DNA from: an uncultured Planctomycetales bacterium
GTDB lineage: Bacteria > Planctomycetota > Planctomycetia > Pirellulales > Thermoguttaceae
Length of the DNA stretch: 57,698 nt
NCBI GenBank assembly: GCA_946541595.1
Contig: CAMNJU010000002.1
Coordinates: 1 to 57,698 of the forward strand
Direction: 5' to 3'
The notes beneath the pieces were generated by a model. That model saw nothing but the letters and a program-made list of their open reading frames with translations, had not been told where the DNA came from and ran no database searches. Of this stretch, positions 39,790 through 49,858 are shown in pieces. Position 1 is the stretch's first letter; each line of letters starts with the position of its first letter. A program made the translations under genes and the position numbers.

Positions 39790-40584
39790 ATGACGATAGT
39801 ACACGATTGTTCGAGTTACATTCCAAACGCTTTGACTTTTGTCGGACTGTGCCTTTTATGCTGTTTGAGCGTTGGAATGGCGTATGGCGTTGAAGGTTCC
39901 AAGGTTGACCGTGATTCGGTTGCCGCCGATCCCAATGCGAAGCTGATAGACGTTCCCTATATGAACCAACTAGACGTTGTTTACGGCTGCGAAGCAGTGA
40001 GCGCCGCCATGGTGTTGCGGTTTTATGGCGTTGATATTACCTGGAAAGAGTTTACAGACAAATTTCTTATTACAAAACCCTGGCGCGAAGATGAAAATGG
40101 ACAGAGATTTGGTCCCGATCCCTTTGCCGCATATCCTGGCGATCCTTATAAGGACGACGGACCTAACTGTGGGTACGGATGTTATGCGCCTTGTATCGCT
40201 AAATCGATGAATATGGTTTTGCCAGAAGATAAACGCGCTGTTGTTACGACGGGGCTCAAACTTTGCGATTTGCTTCCCAACTACATTGATAAGGGGGATC
40301 CCGTTCTGATTTGGGCTACGATGAATATGGCGCCGTCGCGGTTAACTCGCTCGTGGACTATTGACTATGTCGACGAAAATTCCCCTTATCGGCTCGGCGA
40401 TACGTTTACTTGGCTTGGCAACGAGCATTGTCTTGTCCTCGTTGGGTACGATTCCGATCGATATTTCTTCAACGATCCGTATGAGAATCACGGTTTAATT
40501 GCGTATGAACGCGAGTTGATCGAAGAGAGATTTCGAGAATTCGGTCTCATGTCGGTTGTCGTGAGAAAGGTGAAGACAAAATGA
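39790..40584 (+). CDS. Secreted C39-family peptidase-like protein
   Basis: Signal peptide; IDVPYMNQLDVVYGCEAVSAAMVLRFYG (Cys), LGNEHCLVLVGYDSDRYFFNDPYE (His/Asp). Start refined to 39790. Confidence 0.82.
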   Translation: MTIVHDCSSYIPNALTFVGLCLLCCLSVGMAYGVEGSKVDRDSVAADPNAKLIDVPYMNQLDVVYGCEAVSAAMVLRFYGVDITWKEFTDKFLITKPWREDENGQRFGPDPFAAYPGDPYKDDGPNCGYGCYAPCIAKSMNMVLPEDKRAVVTTGLKLCDLLPNYIDKGDPVLIWATMNMAPSRLTRSWTIDYVDENSPYRLGDTFTWLGNEHCLVLVGYDSDRYFFNDPYENHGLIAYERELIEERFREFGLMSVVVRKVKTK

Positions 40585-41819
40585 GAGTTTTCTTTGTTTT
40601 GGCTATAACGTTTTTACAGTGCGCCTATTTGTTCGCCGATTCTCCTTCCAACAATCCCAATACATATAAGGGAACAGATTCCCAGCGTATCGCCGCTGCG
40701 ATTGCCGCTGCGCCTGATCACGGCGGTATCGTTAGAATTCCTCCACGAGAAGCTGACGCTATTTCCGACCGAACATTCTGGCTTCTCGATTCGGCAATTA
40801 TCCTTCCGGCAAACACAACCTTAATACTGGAAGGATGCGTTTTAAAAGCTTCTGACTCTTGCCGTGACAACTTCATTCGAACGGCTAATTGTGGAATTGG
40901 AATAAAGAAGGTCGAACCTATTGAGAATGTTCATGTCGTTGGAATAGGCGACGTGAAATTAGTAGGAGCTGATCGACCACGCGCAACTGGAGACAGCGCT
41001 AAAATATTGGGAAAACGAACGTTTGGAACAGACGCCGGTAAAGAAGGCGAATCTCAGTCAGGCGATTGGCGCAATATAGGAATCCTTTTCGCAAATGCGC
41101 GATATTTTTCAATTGAGGGAGTAGCGGTCGTTCAGGCGCACTGCTGGAGTATTTCGCTTGAAAAATGTTCTTTTGGAAAAGTAAGGAACATTACGTTTGA
41201 TTCTTCGGAACGGCGAATAATCGACGAAAAAGAAGTTGATGTTTTAAACGTTGACGGACTTGATCTTCGTAAAGGATGTCATGATATTTTGATAGAAAAT
41301 ATTGTCGGACATACAGGCGACGATTTAATCGCGTTGACGGCGATCGATAAAGTCGATAAAGAAGGAGGCGTTCTGAAAAGTACTGAAACGAGTGATTTTT
41401 CAACTGATGAAAACGTTGATATTTACAATATTACGATCCGAAACGTCGCTGGATACGCCTCTGGAGGACATCAGATTGTACGACTTCTCAACGCTTCTGG
41501 GATTAAAATCTATCGTATTCTTATCGACGGAGTCGTCGATACGTCTCCCGAGGGCGTCGTCGACCGAGCTACGATTCGCATTGGCGACGCCAATCCCGCG
41601 TGGGGAGGCGTAACGCCCCTTGGAGATACATACGGAATCACCGTCACAAACATCCATTCCCAGTCGCGGCAAGCCGTCCTTATTGCGGGCTCGTTGACGG
41701 ACTCAATCATCTCAAACGTTGTTAATTATAATCCTGACGTTTCGGGAGTTGGTTTTGAATCCGGCAAAGAGAATGTTAGAAACGTTCGAATTGACGAGTT
41801 TACTAACATCGCCAAGTAA
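40581..41819 (+). CDS. Secreted right-handed beta-helix glycosidase/lyase-like protein (GH28-like)
   Basis: Signal peptide; AIAAAPDHGGIVRIPP, beta-helix repeats (ILIENIVGHTGDDLIALTAIDK, ITIRNVAGYASGGHQIVRLLN). Confidence 0.7.
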   Translation: MRVFFVLAITFLQCAYLFADSPSNNPNTYKGTDSQRIAAAIAAAPDHGGIVRIPPREADAISDRTFWLLDSAIILPANTTLILEGCVLKASDSCRDNFIRTANCGIGIKKVEPIENVHVVGIGDVKLVGADRPRATGDSAKILGKRTFGTDAGKEGESQSGDWRNIGILFANARYFSIEGVAVVQAHCWSISLEKCSFGKVRNITFDSSERRIIDEKEVDVLNVDGLDLRKGCHDILIENIVGHTGDDLIALTAIDKVDKEGGVLKSTETSDFSTDENVDIYNITIRNVAGYASGGHQIVRLLNASGIKIYRILIDGVVDTSPEGVVDRATIRIGDANPAWGGVTPLGDTYGITVTNIHSQSRQAVLIAGSLTDSIISNVVNYNPDVSGVGFESGKENVRNVRIDEFTNIAK

Positions 41820-41864
41820 TGTATTGGAAAATAGATCGTTCGCTAAGTTGATCGTTTAGCCGAC

Positions 41865-41914
41865 GAGTCGCCTGAGACGGGCATTTTTTACCGTCTCAAG
41901 CGACTCTTTTTATT
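41865..41914. terminator. Hairpin terminator between convergent genes
   Basis: GAGTCGCCTGAGACGG...CCGTCTCAAGCGACTCTTTTT. Confidence 0.85.
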
Positions 41915-41925
41915 GTTTTTTACTT

Positions 41926-43128
41926 CTACCAATTATTTTTACCGTAAGTTTCAACCGGCGTGCAGGCGGGGGCGCCCGGTTTGAAACTGTGCGCTGTAAA
42001 GAATACTTGTCCGTCGACCTCCGGCGATTGAGCTAAGTATTCCAATTGACGCGTTAATTCGTCTGGATCGCGCCAGGCCTCCGTCTTAGAATTTGGATCG
42101 ACGCGATACGCAGCCATGCCGACGTAAAGCTTAACGTTTGTATCTTTAACAACGTCTGACCACCAGTCCGTCAGAATCTTAAAATCAGCGATTTCGAATC
42201 CGATATGCCAATAGATTTGCGGAACGACATAGTCGATCCATTCCTTTTTAATCCAGCCCCGAACGTCGGCGTAAAGATTATAATAGCACTGATTGCCTCT
42301 GGTTTCGCTCCCGAGAGGATTGCTTGATTTGTTAGCCCATATGCCCGCAGGACTTACGCCCCACGCAACGTTAGGACGCGCCGCATGAATCGCCTTGCCT
42401 GCGGCTTCTATTAAAAGATCGACGTTGTTGCGGCGCCAATCTTCAATGTCGTCAAAGCCTTTTCCGTACTTTTGGAACGTTTCCTTATCTTCGTCTATAT
42501 TCCGTTCCGGATAGAAATAGTCGTCGATATGAATTCCGTCTACGTCATAGTTTTCTACAATTTCAACCATTCCGCGAACGACTAGATCACGGACCTCCGG
42601 GATTCCGGGGTTCAGGTAGAAACGATCCCCATGTTTAAACGTCCATTCAGGATGCTGACGGGCCGGATTTGATTCAGCCAAATCTTCCAGATTTTTTCTG
42701 CCGACGGTAACGCGATAGGGATTGACCCAGGCGTGCAACTGAATTCCTCGTTTATGAGCTCCTTCGACCCAGTAGCCGAGCGCGTCGAAATTTTCGTCGG
42801 GAGCCTTGCCCTGTTCTCCGGAAAGGAAACTGGACCATGGGTAAATCTTTGAAGGATAATATGCGTCGCCCATAGGACGGACCTGCAAGAAAATCGTATT
42901 AAGGCGAAGTTCGACTGCTCTGTCTAGCAGTGCGTCTGCCTCGCTCCGCATCTTATCGGCGCTTAGACCCGGTTTCGAGGGGAAGTCGATGTTCGAGACG
43001 GAAGATACCCATACGCCATGTACCTGTTGGGTCTGATCAACCGCGTTTTGACCGGCAACCGGTTTTGACAAGCAGAAGACAAGCGCGCAAAACGCTAGAA
43101 GAAATGTTCTTCGCGTAGGTAACATCAA
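41926..43128 (-). CDS. Exported GHL10/YngK-type glycoside-hydrolase-like protein
   Basis: VHGVWVSSVSNIDFPSKPGLS, LNTIFLQVRPMGDAYYPSKIYPWSSFLSG, GIQLHAWVNPYRV, DGIHIDDYFYP. Confidence 0.9.
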   Translation of the reverse strand: MMLPTRRTFLLAFCALVFCLSKPVAGQNAVDQTQQVHGVWVSSVSNIDFPSKPGLSADKMRSEADALLDRAVELRLNTIFLQVRPMGDAYYPSKIYPWSSFLSGEQGKAPDENFDALGYWVEGAHKRGIQLHAWVNPYRVTVGRKNLEDLAESNPARQHPEWTFKHGDRFYLNPGIPEVRDLVVRGMVEIVENYDVDGIHIDDYFYPERNIDEDKETFQKYGKGFDDIEDWRRNNVDLLIEAAGKAIHAARPNVAWGVSPAGIWANKSSNPLGSETRGNQCYYNLYADVRGWIKKEWIDYVVPQIYWHIGFEIADFKILTDWWSDVVKDTNVKLYVGMAAYRVDPNSKTEAWRDPDELTRQLEYLAQSPEVDGQVFFTAHSFKPGAPACTPVETYGKNNW

Positions 43129-43198
43129 TTACTCCTTTGTACTAATAATGGGGACAAACGAAAGGGATCGGGTAATAACGGACGCACGTATTTGGAAG

Positions 43199-44221
43199 TC
43201 AAAGCGATGGGCTTTTTTCTGCGACAACAACCGCGCCCATATCTTCGGCGGGAATCGCGAGCCGTGCGTTCTGGAAGCCCGCTTCCGTCAATAAATTGAC
43301 GGTTTCGCCGACCGTATAAACTCTTCCCTGTTCGGTACGAATCGCCATATTGATGCCGAAAAACGCCGCGGCGCGGGGACCGGTTTGATCTTCGTTTATA
43401 AAGACGTCGCGAACTGCGACAAGACCGCCGGGGCGAAGCGAGTTAAAGGACTGACGAAACATTTGCGCCGTCGTCTCTTCGTTCTGTTGATGAATGATAG
43501 CGCTTATCCAAACGAAATCTACGTCTTGCGGATAGGGATCTTTATAGAAATCGCCCGAATAAAATTCAAGCCGATTATCCAATTCGGTGTTTTGCGCTTT
43601 TATTTTAGCTTCTTTGAGCGCCTCCTGACGGTCGAATATGATCGCTTTCGACTTCGGATTTGGATTCCTTTCGAGAAAAGCGAACGAATAGGAGCCAGAA
43701 GCTCCGCCGAGATCTAACAACTTTTCGAAATGAAGTAAATCTTGCTCGAAAAGCTGCTGAGTGATCGACGACACGAATCTTTTTGAGGCAACGTCCATTG
43801 CCAAAATGAAATCTTGAAACTCGACTTTTTCATCGTTTACGCCGGGAATGACTGGCGCAGGAGCGCCTGTTTTAATAGACGTCGCAAGTTGAACCCACCC
43901 TCGAGCGCAATTTGCCTGATGACGCAGCATGGGCAATACGGTAGCGGAGTTACGCGAGTCGAGGTAAGGGACGAACTGTTCTTCTACTACGTACAAGTTC
44001 TCCGATTTGGCGAGTATTTCCATGGTTACAAGAGCTGCAAGCAGGTAATTCAATCGGCGTTCGTCAAGTTCAAGGGCTTTTGACAGTTCCGAAAGCGTAG
44101 CCCCATTCCGTTTAATGAGCTCTGTAAAGATATCAAGCTCGCTCGCGGCGGCTAAGGCGAAGGCTGATTGATATGCGTTTGCAAACGAAAGGAGATATTC
44201 ACGAACGGACGAGTTTGGCAT
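43199..44221 (-). CDS. SAM-dependent O-methyltransferase with N-terminal dimerisation winged helix
   Basis: ASELDIFTELIKRNGATLSELSKALELDERRLNYLLAALV; LLDLGGASGSYSFAFLERNP; GGLVAVRDVFINEDQTGPRAAAFFGINM. Confidence 0.85.
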   Translation of the reverse strand: MPNSSVREYLLSFANAYQSAFALAAASELDIFTELIKRNGATLSELSKALELDERRLNYLLAALVTMEILAKSENLYVVEEQFVPYLDSRNSATVLPMLRHQANCARGWVQLATSIKTGAPAPVIPGVNDEKVEFQDFILAMDVASKRFVSSITQQLFEQDLLHFEKLLDLGGASGSYSFAFLERNPNPKSKAIIFDRQEALKEAKIKAQNTELDNRLEFYSGDFYKDPYPQDVDFVWISAIIHQQNEETTAQMFRQSFNSLRPGGLVAVRDVFINEDQTGPRAAAFFGINMAIRTEQGRVYTVGETVNLLTEAGFQNARLAIPAEDMGAVVVAEKSPSL

Positions 44222-44315
44222 GTGTCGTTCTCCCTATTATGAAGCCGGGGCGCTAAAAGACGCGAAATATCACGGAACGGGCTTGGGGAAAAAAACAAGT
44301 TGCGATTTCGTTTCA

Positions 44316-46325
44316 CTATTTCTCCTTGGAAATATTAGCGACTTGATCCGGAGTGAGCGCGTACGAATAGACGCGCACGTTTGAGATCACGCCGGGAAAG
44401 AACCAGCGCGCCCCCATATTGGGACAAACGTCTCCTCCGATAGCGAAAGCCCGAGCCGAAGCGTTTTGGGTGAAGCGGAAGGTTCCGTTTTGTTCGGAAC
44501 TTGTGGTTAATTTGCCGTTTAAATATAATCGCGTTTCTTTACCGTCGTAGGTAAAGAAGAGCGTCGTGTCTCCTTGACCGTCAAAGGGTACGCTTGTGTC
44601 ACGGTATTTATTATCGATCCAGCATCGTGCAAGGATTTTCTTTTGTTTTGCGTAGTATTCGAAACCAAGTCCGCCGCTTTCGGTTGAACCGAAAATACTG
44701 ATAGGATCGCCAGATTGGTATTTAGAAAGAACCAGTCTGAATTTAACGCCTATCGAAACCGCGTTCCCCATTCCGGAGGTCCGGACGACGGAGAAGGGCG
44801 CTAGATAACACTGATCAATTCCATTAAACGAGGCTGCGTTGCCAAGACTAGAATCGGAAACGATTTCGGGCTCGCCAATTTTAATGAATTTAACTTGGCT
44901 TTGGACGCCGCGACTTGCTATAGGTCCCTCTTTCGGATCGAATATGACGTCCAAAAGGTCGCCGTGAGGGTTAGATTGAGAACTGTCGACGTTTTTTGAA
45001 TCGGGAGTTTTCAATTCGAGTGTGATGGGGACGGCAGTTTCTTTTTGAAACGCTCCGGTAGCATATATTTGGAACCGATAAGCGTTCCCCGGTTCAAGTT
45101 CTGTAGCGTCAAATTCGATGGCGTCCGTCGGTTCTTTCATAAAGAAATCGGACCAGACGTTGTATGTTTTAAACGGTTCCCACTTTTCCGATTTTTTAAT
45201 ATCGACGGCAATACGGTAAGAAACGACGCAGTATTCATCGATTCCCTGTGTAAACCTAATACTTGCGCCATGAGGGGCGACTTCTAATGCTTCTACGGTA
45301 GCGTTTTGAGGCCAAGTTGGATTATTTGAAGCTTCAAACCGTTTGTTTGTATAGATATATTTGTCTATGTTAATAGGATCGACAAGAAGGTACTCTCTAT
45401 CAAGGAAGGAGTTAGAAATAACGTCGTAGAGACGGATTCGGATCGTATTGTCACGATGGACTTCAAAAATAAGAAAGGTTCCAGCTTGACGGAACGGAAC
45501 GTTGGTTCCGAGTTGGAAATTACGCGCATGTTCGTAAAGTGAAAGGGCGAAGTAGCTCATTGAGCCGGTCCCAACAGCGGTGAATCCGCCCTGCCAAATT
45601 GCGCGAGGATCGTAAGAAGGAATGTGCGAGTGTCCTGAAATGTGCACTACTTGCGGATACTTGTTAAGGATATCGGCAAAATCTTTGACGCCAGCGTGGA
45701 AATCGCCCGGCTTGCTTGCGCTTCCGTACACGGTCTCAAAAACGTGATAGTGCTGTACAACGAAAACCGGTTTGGTTGGGTCAGCAGCTATTGCCTCTTG
45801 AATATTTTGATCTAACCAATCCCGTAAATAGACATAGTCGTTTTCATTACAGGTTCCTTTTTCAGGCGATACTGTAATGAACTGATACCCGTTTACGGCT
45901 TGACGCTGATACGATTGAGTTTCGAAAGTCTTTTCCCAAAGCTCACGATTACCGCCGTAATACTCATGGTTTCCCATGCAAAGCACGCGCCGGGTCGACG
46001 GTTTTAAGTTATCGTCCATAGTTTTTTTAAACGGGCCGATTTCTTCGATAACGCCGTGATTTGTAAAATCGCCTGCGACTACGAGCGCGTCGAAATTAGG
46101 GTATGGCTGAGCTGCAGAGTACTCGTTCATAAATTGCAACGCTTTTGCGAATCGAACCCGCTCTGCTGAGGCGTCGTTATGGCTTTTATCGTAATGAACG
46201 TCGCTGAGAGCTGCGAAACGAAGAACGACGTTATTAGATTTCTCCTCTGCAAACAGTTTAGAAGGAATGCATAAAGCCAAAAGCGAAGTTCCAAGGAAGG
46301 AACGTCTGTTCATTTTTTCCAACAT
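44316..46325 (-). CDS. Exported calcineurin-like metallophosphoesterase with LamG-like domain (paralog of 37531..39555)
   Basis: MNRRSFLGTSLLALCIPSKLFA; FAALSDVHYDK, VAGDFTNHG, CMGNHEYYGG, QHYHVFETVYGSA, SGHSHIP; C-terminus YSYALTPDQVANISKEK. Confidence 0.87.
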   Translation of the reverse strand: MLEKMNRRSFLGTSLLALCIPSKLFAEEKSNNVVLRFAALSDVHYDKSHNDASAERVRFAKALQFMNEYSAAQPYPNFDALVVAGDFTNHGVIEEIGPFKKTMDDNLKPSTRRVLCMGNHEYYGGNRELWEKTFETQSYQRQAVNGYQFITVSPEKGTCNENDYVYLRDWLDQNIQEAIAADPTKPVFVVQHYHVFETVYGSASKPGDFHAGVKDFADILNKYPQVVHISGHSHIPSYDPRAIWQGGFTAVGTGSMSYFALSLYEHARNFQLGTNVPFRQAGTFLIFEVHRDNTIRIRLYDVISNSFLDREYLLVDPINIDKYIYTNKRFEASNNPTWPQNATVEALEVAPHGASIRFTQGIDEYCVVSYRIAVDIKKSEKWEPFKTYNVWSDFFMKEPTDAIEFDATELEPGNAYRFQIYATGAFQKETAVPITLELKTPDSKNVDSSQSNPHGDLLDVIFDPKEGPIASRGVQSQVKFIKIGEPEIVSDSSLGNAASFNGIDQCYLAPFSVVRTSGMGNAVSIGVKFRLVLSKYQSGDPISIFGSTESGGLGFEYYAKQKKILARCWIDNKYRDTSVPFDGQGDTTLFFTYDGKETRLYLNGKLTTSSEQNGTFRFTQNASARAFAIGGDVCPNMGARWFFPGVISNVRVYSYALTPDQVANISKEK

Positions 46326-46351
46326 TTGCAAACCTCTTCTTTAACGTTATT

Positions 46352-47542
46352 TCAAGACTTATGTTGTGCGTTAAATTGATCGATTTTATTTTTCAGGAGC
46401 GCTACCGCCTTTTCGATTACTTCATCGTACCCGAACGATCCGATCGGAGTCGAGCCGTCTTTAAGATTGACTTTATCAGGACCGCACCAAAGTCCGACGT
46501 CAGCTTGATCCGTTTCACCTGGCCCGTTGACGCGGCACCCCATTGTTGCAATTTTAAAAGGATAATCTTTTGCGAATTCAGTTGCCTTAACGAGTTGTCT
46601 AGCTAATTCGACGAATCTGCCGTTCTGTACACGAGAACAACTTGGACAACTGATTATATCGAGTTTGGGAAGGGGCGTCGAAGGATCAATTATGTTGCCA
46701 GCGGCGACGTTAGTCAAAATAAGACGTGCCGCTTGTATCTCTTCAGCCTTTTGATCGGCTTCAACGGTGAGCGATACGCGCATCGTTTCGCCAATACCTT
46801 CGGCAAGGAGTTGTTCCAAAGCAAGACGCGATTTTAGAATCCCCATAGGAGGAGCGCCAGCTTCCGTAACGCCCAAATGAAGAGGAATATCAGGTCGGAG
46901 TTCTGCAAAGCGTCTATTGACAAGCACAACCGTCTGAGGATCGGAAGACTTAATGGAAACGCAATAACGCGTAAAACCTATTGAGTCGAGAAAATCTACA
47001 TGTTCCAAAGCGCTTGCCAAAAGAGGATCAAAAATTGATTCTGTTTTGGTAAGATCGCCGTTCGAGGGGATAGAAACGGCGTCTCCACTGCGATTGAGCG
47101 TAAGTTTCGTCGGATCAATACTTCCGCAATTGACGCCAACCCTCAGCGCAACGTCGTATTTTCGCGCGACGTCAACGAGATACTCAACTTTTTTTTGCCA
47201 AGGAGTGTTCGGATCTAAATGATGAATATGACCTGGATTATAGCGAATTTTATCGACATAGGGGGCGACACGTTCCGCCAGACGGAAGTTCTCTTGCAGA
47301 TCGACGGAAAGATTTGCGGTCGTGCGTTTTCGTATTTCCGCTAACGCGTTGACGTCGTCAGAATTGTCGACAGCTACCCGTATAAGCCCGGCGCCGCTCT
47401 CGGCGAGCTTGTTGACGCTATCAGCCGTAGCTTCAAAATCGTGTGTTTTCGTTGCCGCCATCGTTTGGATCAAAACGGGCGATTCGCCCCCGATGAACGT
47501 CGAACCAACTTTGATTTTACGCGTAATTCTCCGCGTTGTCAT
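46352..47542 (-). CDS. ispG: 4-hydroxy-3-methylbut-2-enyl diphosphate synthase
   Basis: GESPVLIQTMAATKTHDFEAT, KIRYNPGHI, RVGVNCGSID, SCPSCSR, IATMGCRVNGPGE (Fe-S Cys). Confidence 0.95.
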   Translation of the reverse strand: MTTRRITRKIKVGSTFIGGESPVLIQTMAATKTHDFEATADSVNKLAESGAGLIRVAVDNSDDVNALAEIRKRTTANLSVDLQENFRLAERVAPYVDKIRYNPGHIHHLDPNTPWQKKVEYLVDVARKYDVALRVGVNCGSIDPTKLTLNRSGDAVSIPSNGDLTKTESIFDPLLASALEHVDFLDSIGFTRYCVSIKSSDPQTVVLVNRRFAELRPDIPLHLGVTEAGAPPMGILKSRLALEQLLAEGIGETMRVSLTVEADQKAEEIQAARLILTNVAAGNIIDPSTPLPKLDIISCPSCSRVQNGRFVELARQLVKATEFAKDYPFKIATMGCRVNGPGETDQADVGLWCGPDKVNLKDGSTPIGSFGYDEVIEKAVALLKNKIDQFNAQHKS

Positions 47543-47707
47543 GTGCATGTCCCTGAACCGGAAAAAATATGGACAGTTACGAAAACGGACAGTTTCCCCG
47601 TCGAACGCAAGTTCTTCTTGCGTGAAATTGAGCCAGCGTGAGAGCTTTGCGTCGACAGGGCCAAACTTTCCAAATTGGCGACTTTAATTCGCCGACAACT
47701 TCAAACT

Positions 47708-49087
47708 CTAAAGGAAATCGCCTTGGCGATAGGGCTGAGTCCATGCGGCGTCTGCCGAAAGAGGCGAAATATCGTAGGACTCTCCGTGGTTGCAGCAGCC
47801 GGCATTAACGCGATATCCCTTAGCGCGAACGTACAGGTCGTCTGGCTTGAGAGTATAGCTTCCTTCAAGGCCGTCGACCGTTGCGAGCGTCTTGCCAATT
47901 TCTTTCGACCAGCATTCGACAGAACGAGCAGGGCGACCGTCAGAACCGTCGATTTCGAGAATCTTATTTGTTTCGTCGAAATCCTTTTTGGTCCCGATAA
48001 ATTCAATTTTGTATTCGCCCTCAACTTGCGGATCCAACTTGACTTCAAGCGTTTTGCCATCGAAACGAATATCGGCGAATTCAAGGCCAGTGGAAATATA
48101 GGACGCGCCTTTTTCCATCGCGGCGAAGATCGATTTAATATCAAGCGCGGCGGAGCGCACTCGCGTCCAGCTGTGGAAGGGGAGATAGTCTTTACGGAAG
48201 ACGCCGTGACTGTCGTCAGTACCCGTTGCATAAAGAGCAGGTTGTTCGTTCTTCGCTCGATGGGCGTTTACGATATCCCAGAGCTGTTCCGGAGTCCACG
48301 CTTCCGGGAGATATTTCCAAGAGGTGTTATTATTAGTTACCTCCATAAAACGAATTCCTGGGCGCGCAAAGACATAGCTCGGCTGGATGTTGTAGTATTG
48401 CCACATCGGGTGATTTAGCGTGTATATGTACGGTTCTGAATTGTCCGCATAAACTTCTAACGCTTTATCGTAAGTGGCGCTTACCAAGTTTCTGATACTC
48501 GGATCTTCAATGAAGAACGTTTCATCGACGTTAAGCAGATTGACATGAACGTTTTGCGCGGTCATTTCGTATCCGCGAATCAAGAGGAATTTATCCTTTT
48601 CCTCAAATTTTTCTGAAAGTTCCTTGTCCGTAAGCATCCGAACGTAAACGCCGTCTTCTGTGTCTTTGAGCGTAACAGAATTTTCACCGAACAAGTCCTG
48701 CGCGCGTTTGACGTCTGCTTCTATAAGATTGGGCCAAGCGTATGACGGCGCTATTCTCTTCCAGAACGACGTCTCTCCGTCAAAGATTTTTAAGTTGCTC
48801 GGGGTGTAGTTCATCGCGAAGCCCGTGAAACGCAACTCTTCCTTATGGAGAATGTTGTGATCGGTCAGGGAAAAGAAGTCATACCCGTTCTTTTTGTAAG
48901 CGTCTACGACGACTTCCGGGAGGTCAAGACCGTCGCTCCACTGGGAGTGACAGTGGATATTCCCTTTGTACCATCGTAATTTCTGTTGAGTTGGAGCAGT
49001 TTCGGATGCGAGCAACTCAATCCTAGGACCGGCAACCCCAAACGCCAACGCGCCTGCGGTCGCTTTAATAAAATCTCGTCTTTTCAT
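47708..49087 (-). CDS. Tat-exported PHP-domain phosphoesterase
   Basis: MKRRDFIKATAGALAFGVAG; GNIHCHSQWSDGLDLPEVVVDAYKKNGYDFFSLTDHNIL; GTDDSHG. Confidence 0.87.
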   Translation of the reverse strand: MKRRDFIKATAGALAFGVAGPRIELLASETAPTQQKLRWYKGNIHCHSQWSDGLDLPEVVVDAYKKNGYDFFSLTDHNILHKEELRFTGFAMNYTPSNLKIFDGETSFWKRIAPSYAWPNLIEADVKRAQDLFGENSVTLKDTEDGVYVRMLTDKELSEKFEEKDKFLLIRGYEMTAQNVHVNLLNVDETFFIEDPSIRNLVSATYDKALEVYADNSEPYIYTLNHPMWQYYNIQPSYVFARPGIRFMEVTNNNTSWKYLPEAWTPEQLWDIVNAHRAKNEQPALYATGTDDSHGVFRKDYLPFHSWTRVRSAALDIKSIFAAMEKGASYISTGLEFADIRFDGKTLEVKLDPQVEGEYKIEFIGTKKDFDETNKILEIDGSDGRPARSVECWSKEIGKTLATVDGLEGSYTLKPDDLYVRAKGYRVNAGCCNHGESYDISPLSADAAWTQPYRQGDFL

Positions 49088-49188
49088 AAGAAATCCTTTG
49101 GCAAGCATGGGTGGATTATGCACGTTTCGTCGACCAGCAGCCGACCCCTACAAGGAAAAACTTTGGATACTCTCCGACGTCTGCGGCG

Positions 49189-49839
49189 TCAATCCAAAGA
49201 TCCGAATATTTCTTCTAATCTTGCTTTGAAATCTTCCACATTATAGAAAATTTCGTCAGGTTTCTCGGCAAGCACACGTTCCGGTTCCGCCGTAGGAAGC
49301 CAGACCGCGCCCCAAGAGACGACATGCGCTTTGCGCGAAGAGATAACGTCTTTGTACGAATCGCCTACGTAAATCGCTTCATCCGGTTTTACGCCCATTG
49401 CGTCGAGCGCTTTAAGAATACCTACGTCCTTCGCGCGTCCTTTGGGAGAACCAACTTCGATTGTCTCGAAAGCGTCGACAATTCCGTAGTGCTCGAGCGA
49501 GATTTTACAGGAAACCGGCCCCTTGGCAGTTACCAAGGCGACATGCACGCCTTTACGTGAAAGCGCGTGAATTAATTCCATGAGTCCGGGAACAGTATTA
49601 TTCGTTTCTTTCTGCATTTCCTCGTAATACTTATAGTATTCCTTCAGCATCTCTTCTGCGTGTTCGGGGAAATGCGTATGAAAAATCCCTTCCTCTGTTG
49701 GGCCAAAATATTTTGCGCGTATTTCAGAATCTGTCATCTTACCGACAATCGGTTCTGTAACGCGCCTGAACGCGTTGAAGCAAATGGGCAACGTATTCGC
49801 GATCGTGCCGTCAAAATCAAACACAACAGCCTTAAACAT
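49189..49839 (-). CDS. HAD-superfamily hydrolase (phosphoglycolate-phosphatase-like)
   Basis: VVFDFDGTIANTLPICFNAF; LVTAKGP; DEAIYVGDSYKDVISSRKAHVVSWGAVWL. Confidence 0.92.
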   Translation of the reverse strand: MFKAVVFDFDGTIANTLPICFNAFRRVTEPIVGKMTDSEIRAKYFGPTEEGIFHTHFPEHAEEMLKEYYKYYEEMQKETNNTVPGLMELIHALSRKGVHVALVTAKGPVSCKISLEHYGIVDAFETIEVGSPKGRAKDVGILKALDAMGVKPDEAIYVGDSYKDVISSRKAHVVSWGAVWLPTAEPERVLAEKPDEIFYNVEDFKARLEEIFGSLD

Positions 49840-49858
49840 AAAGAGCTCTTTCTAAGTA

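Noticed and set aside
47675-48418. 247-aa ORF antisense to the PHP-domain gene
   Set aside because: Mirrors the PHP coding region; no signal or domain.
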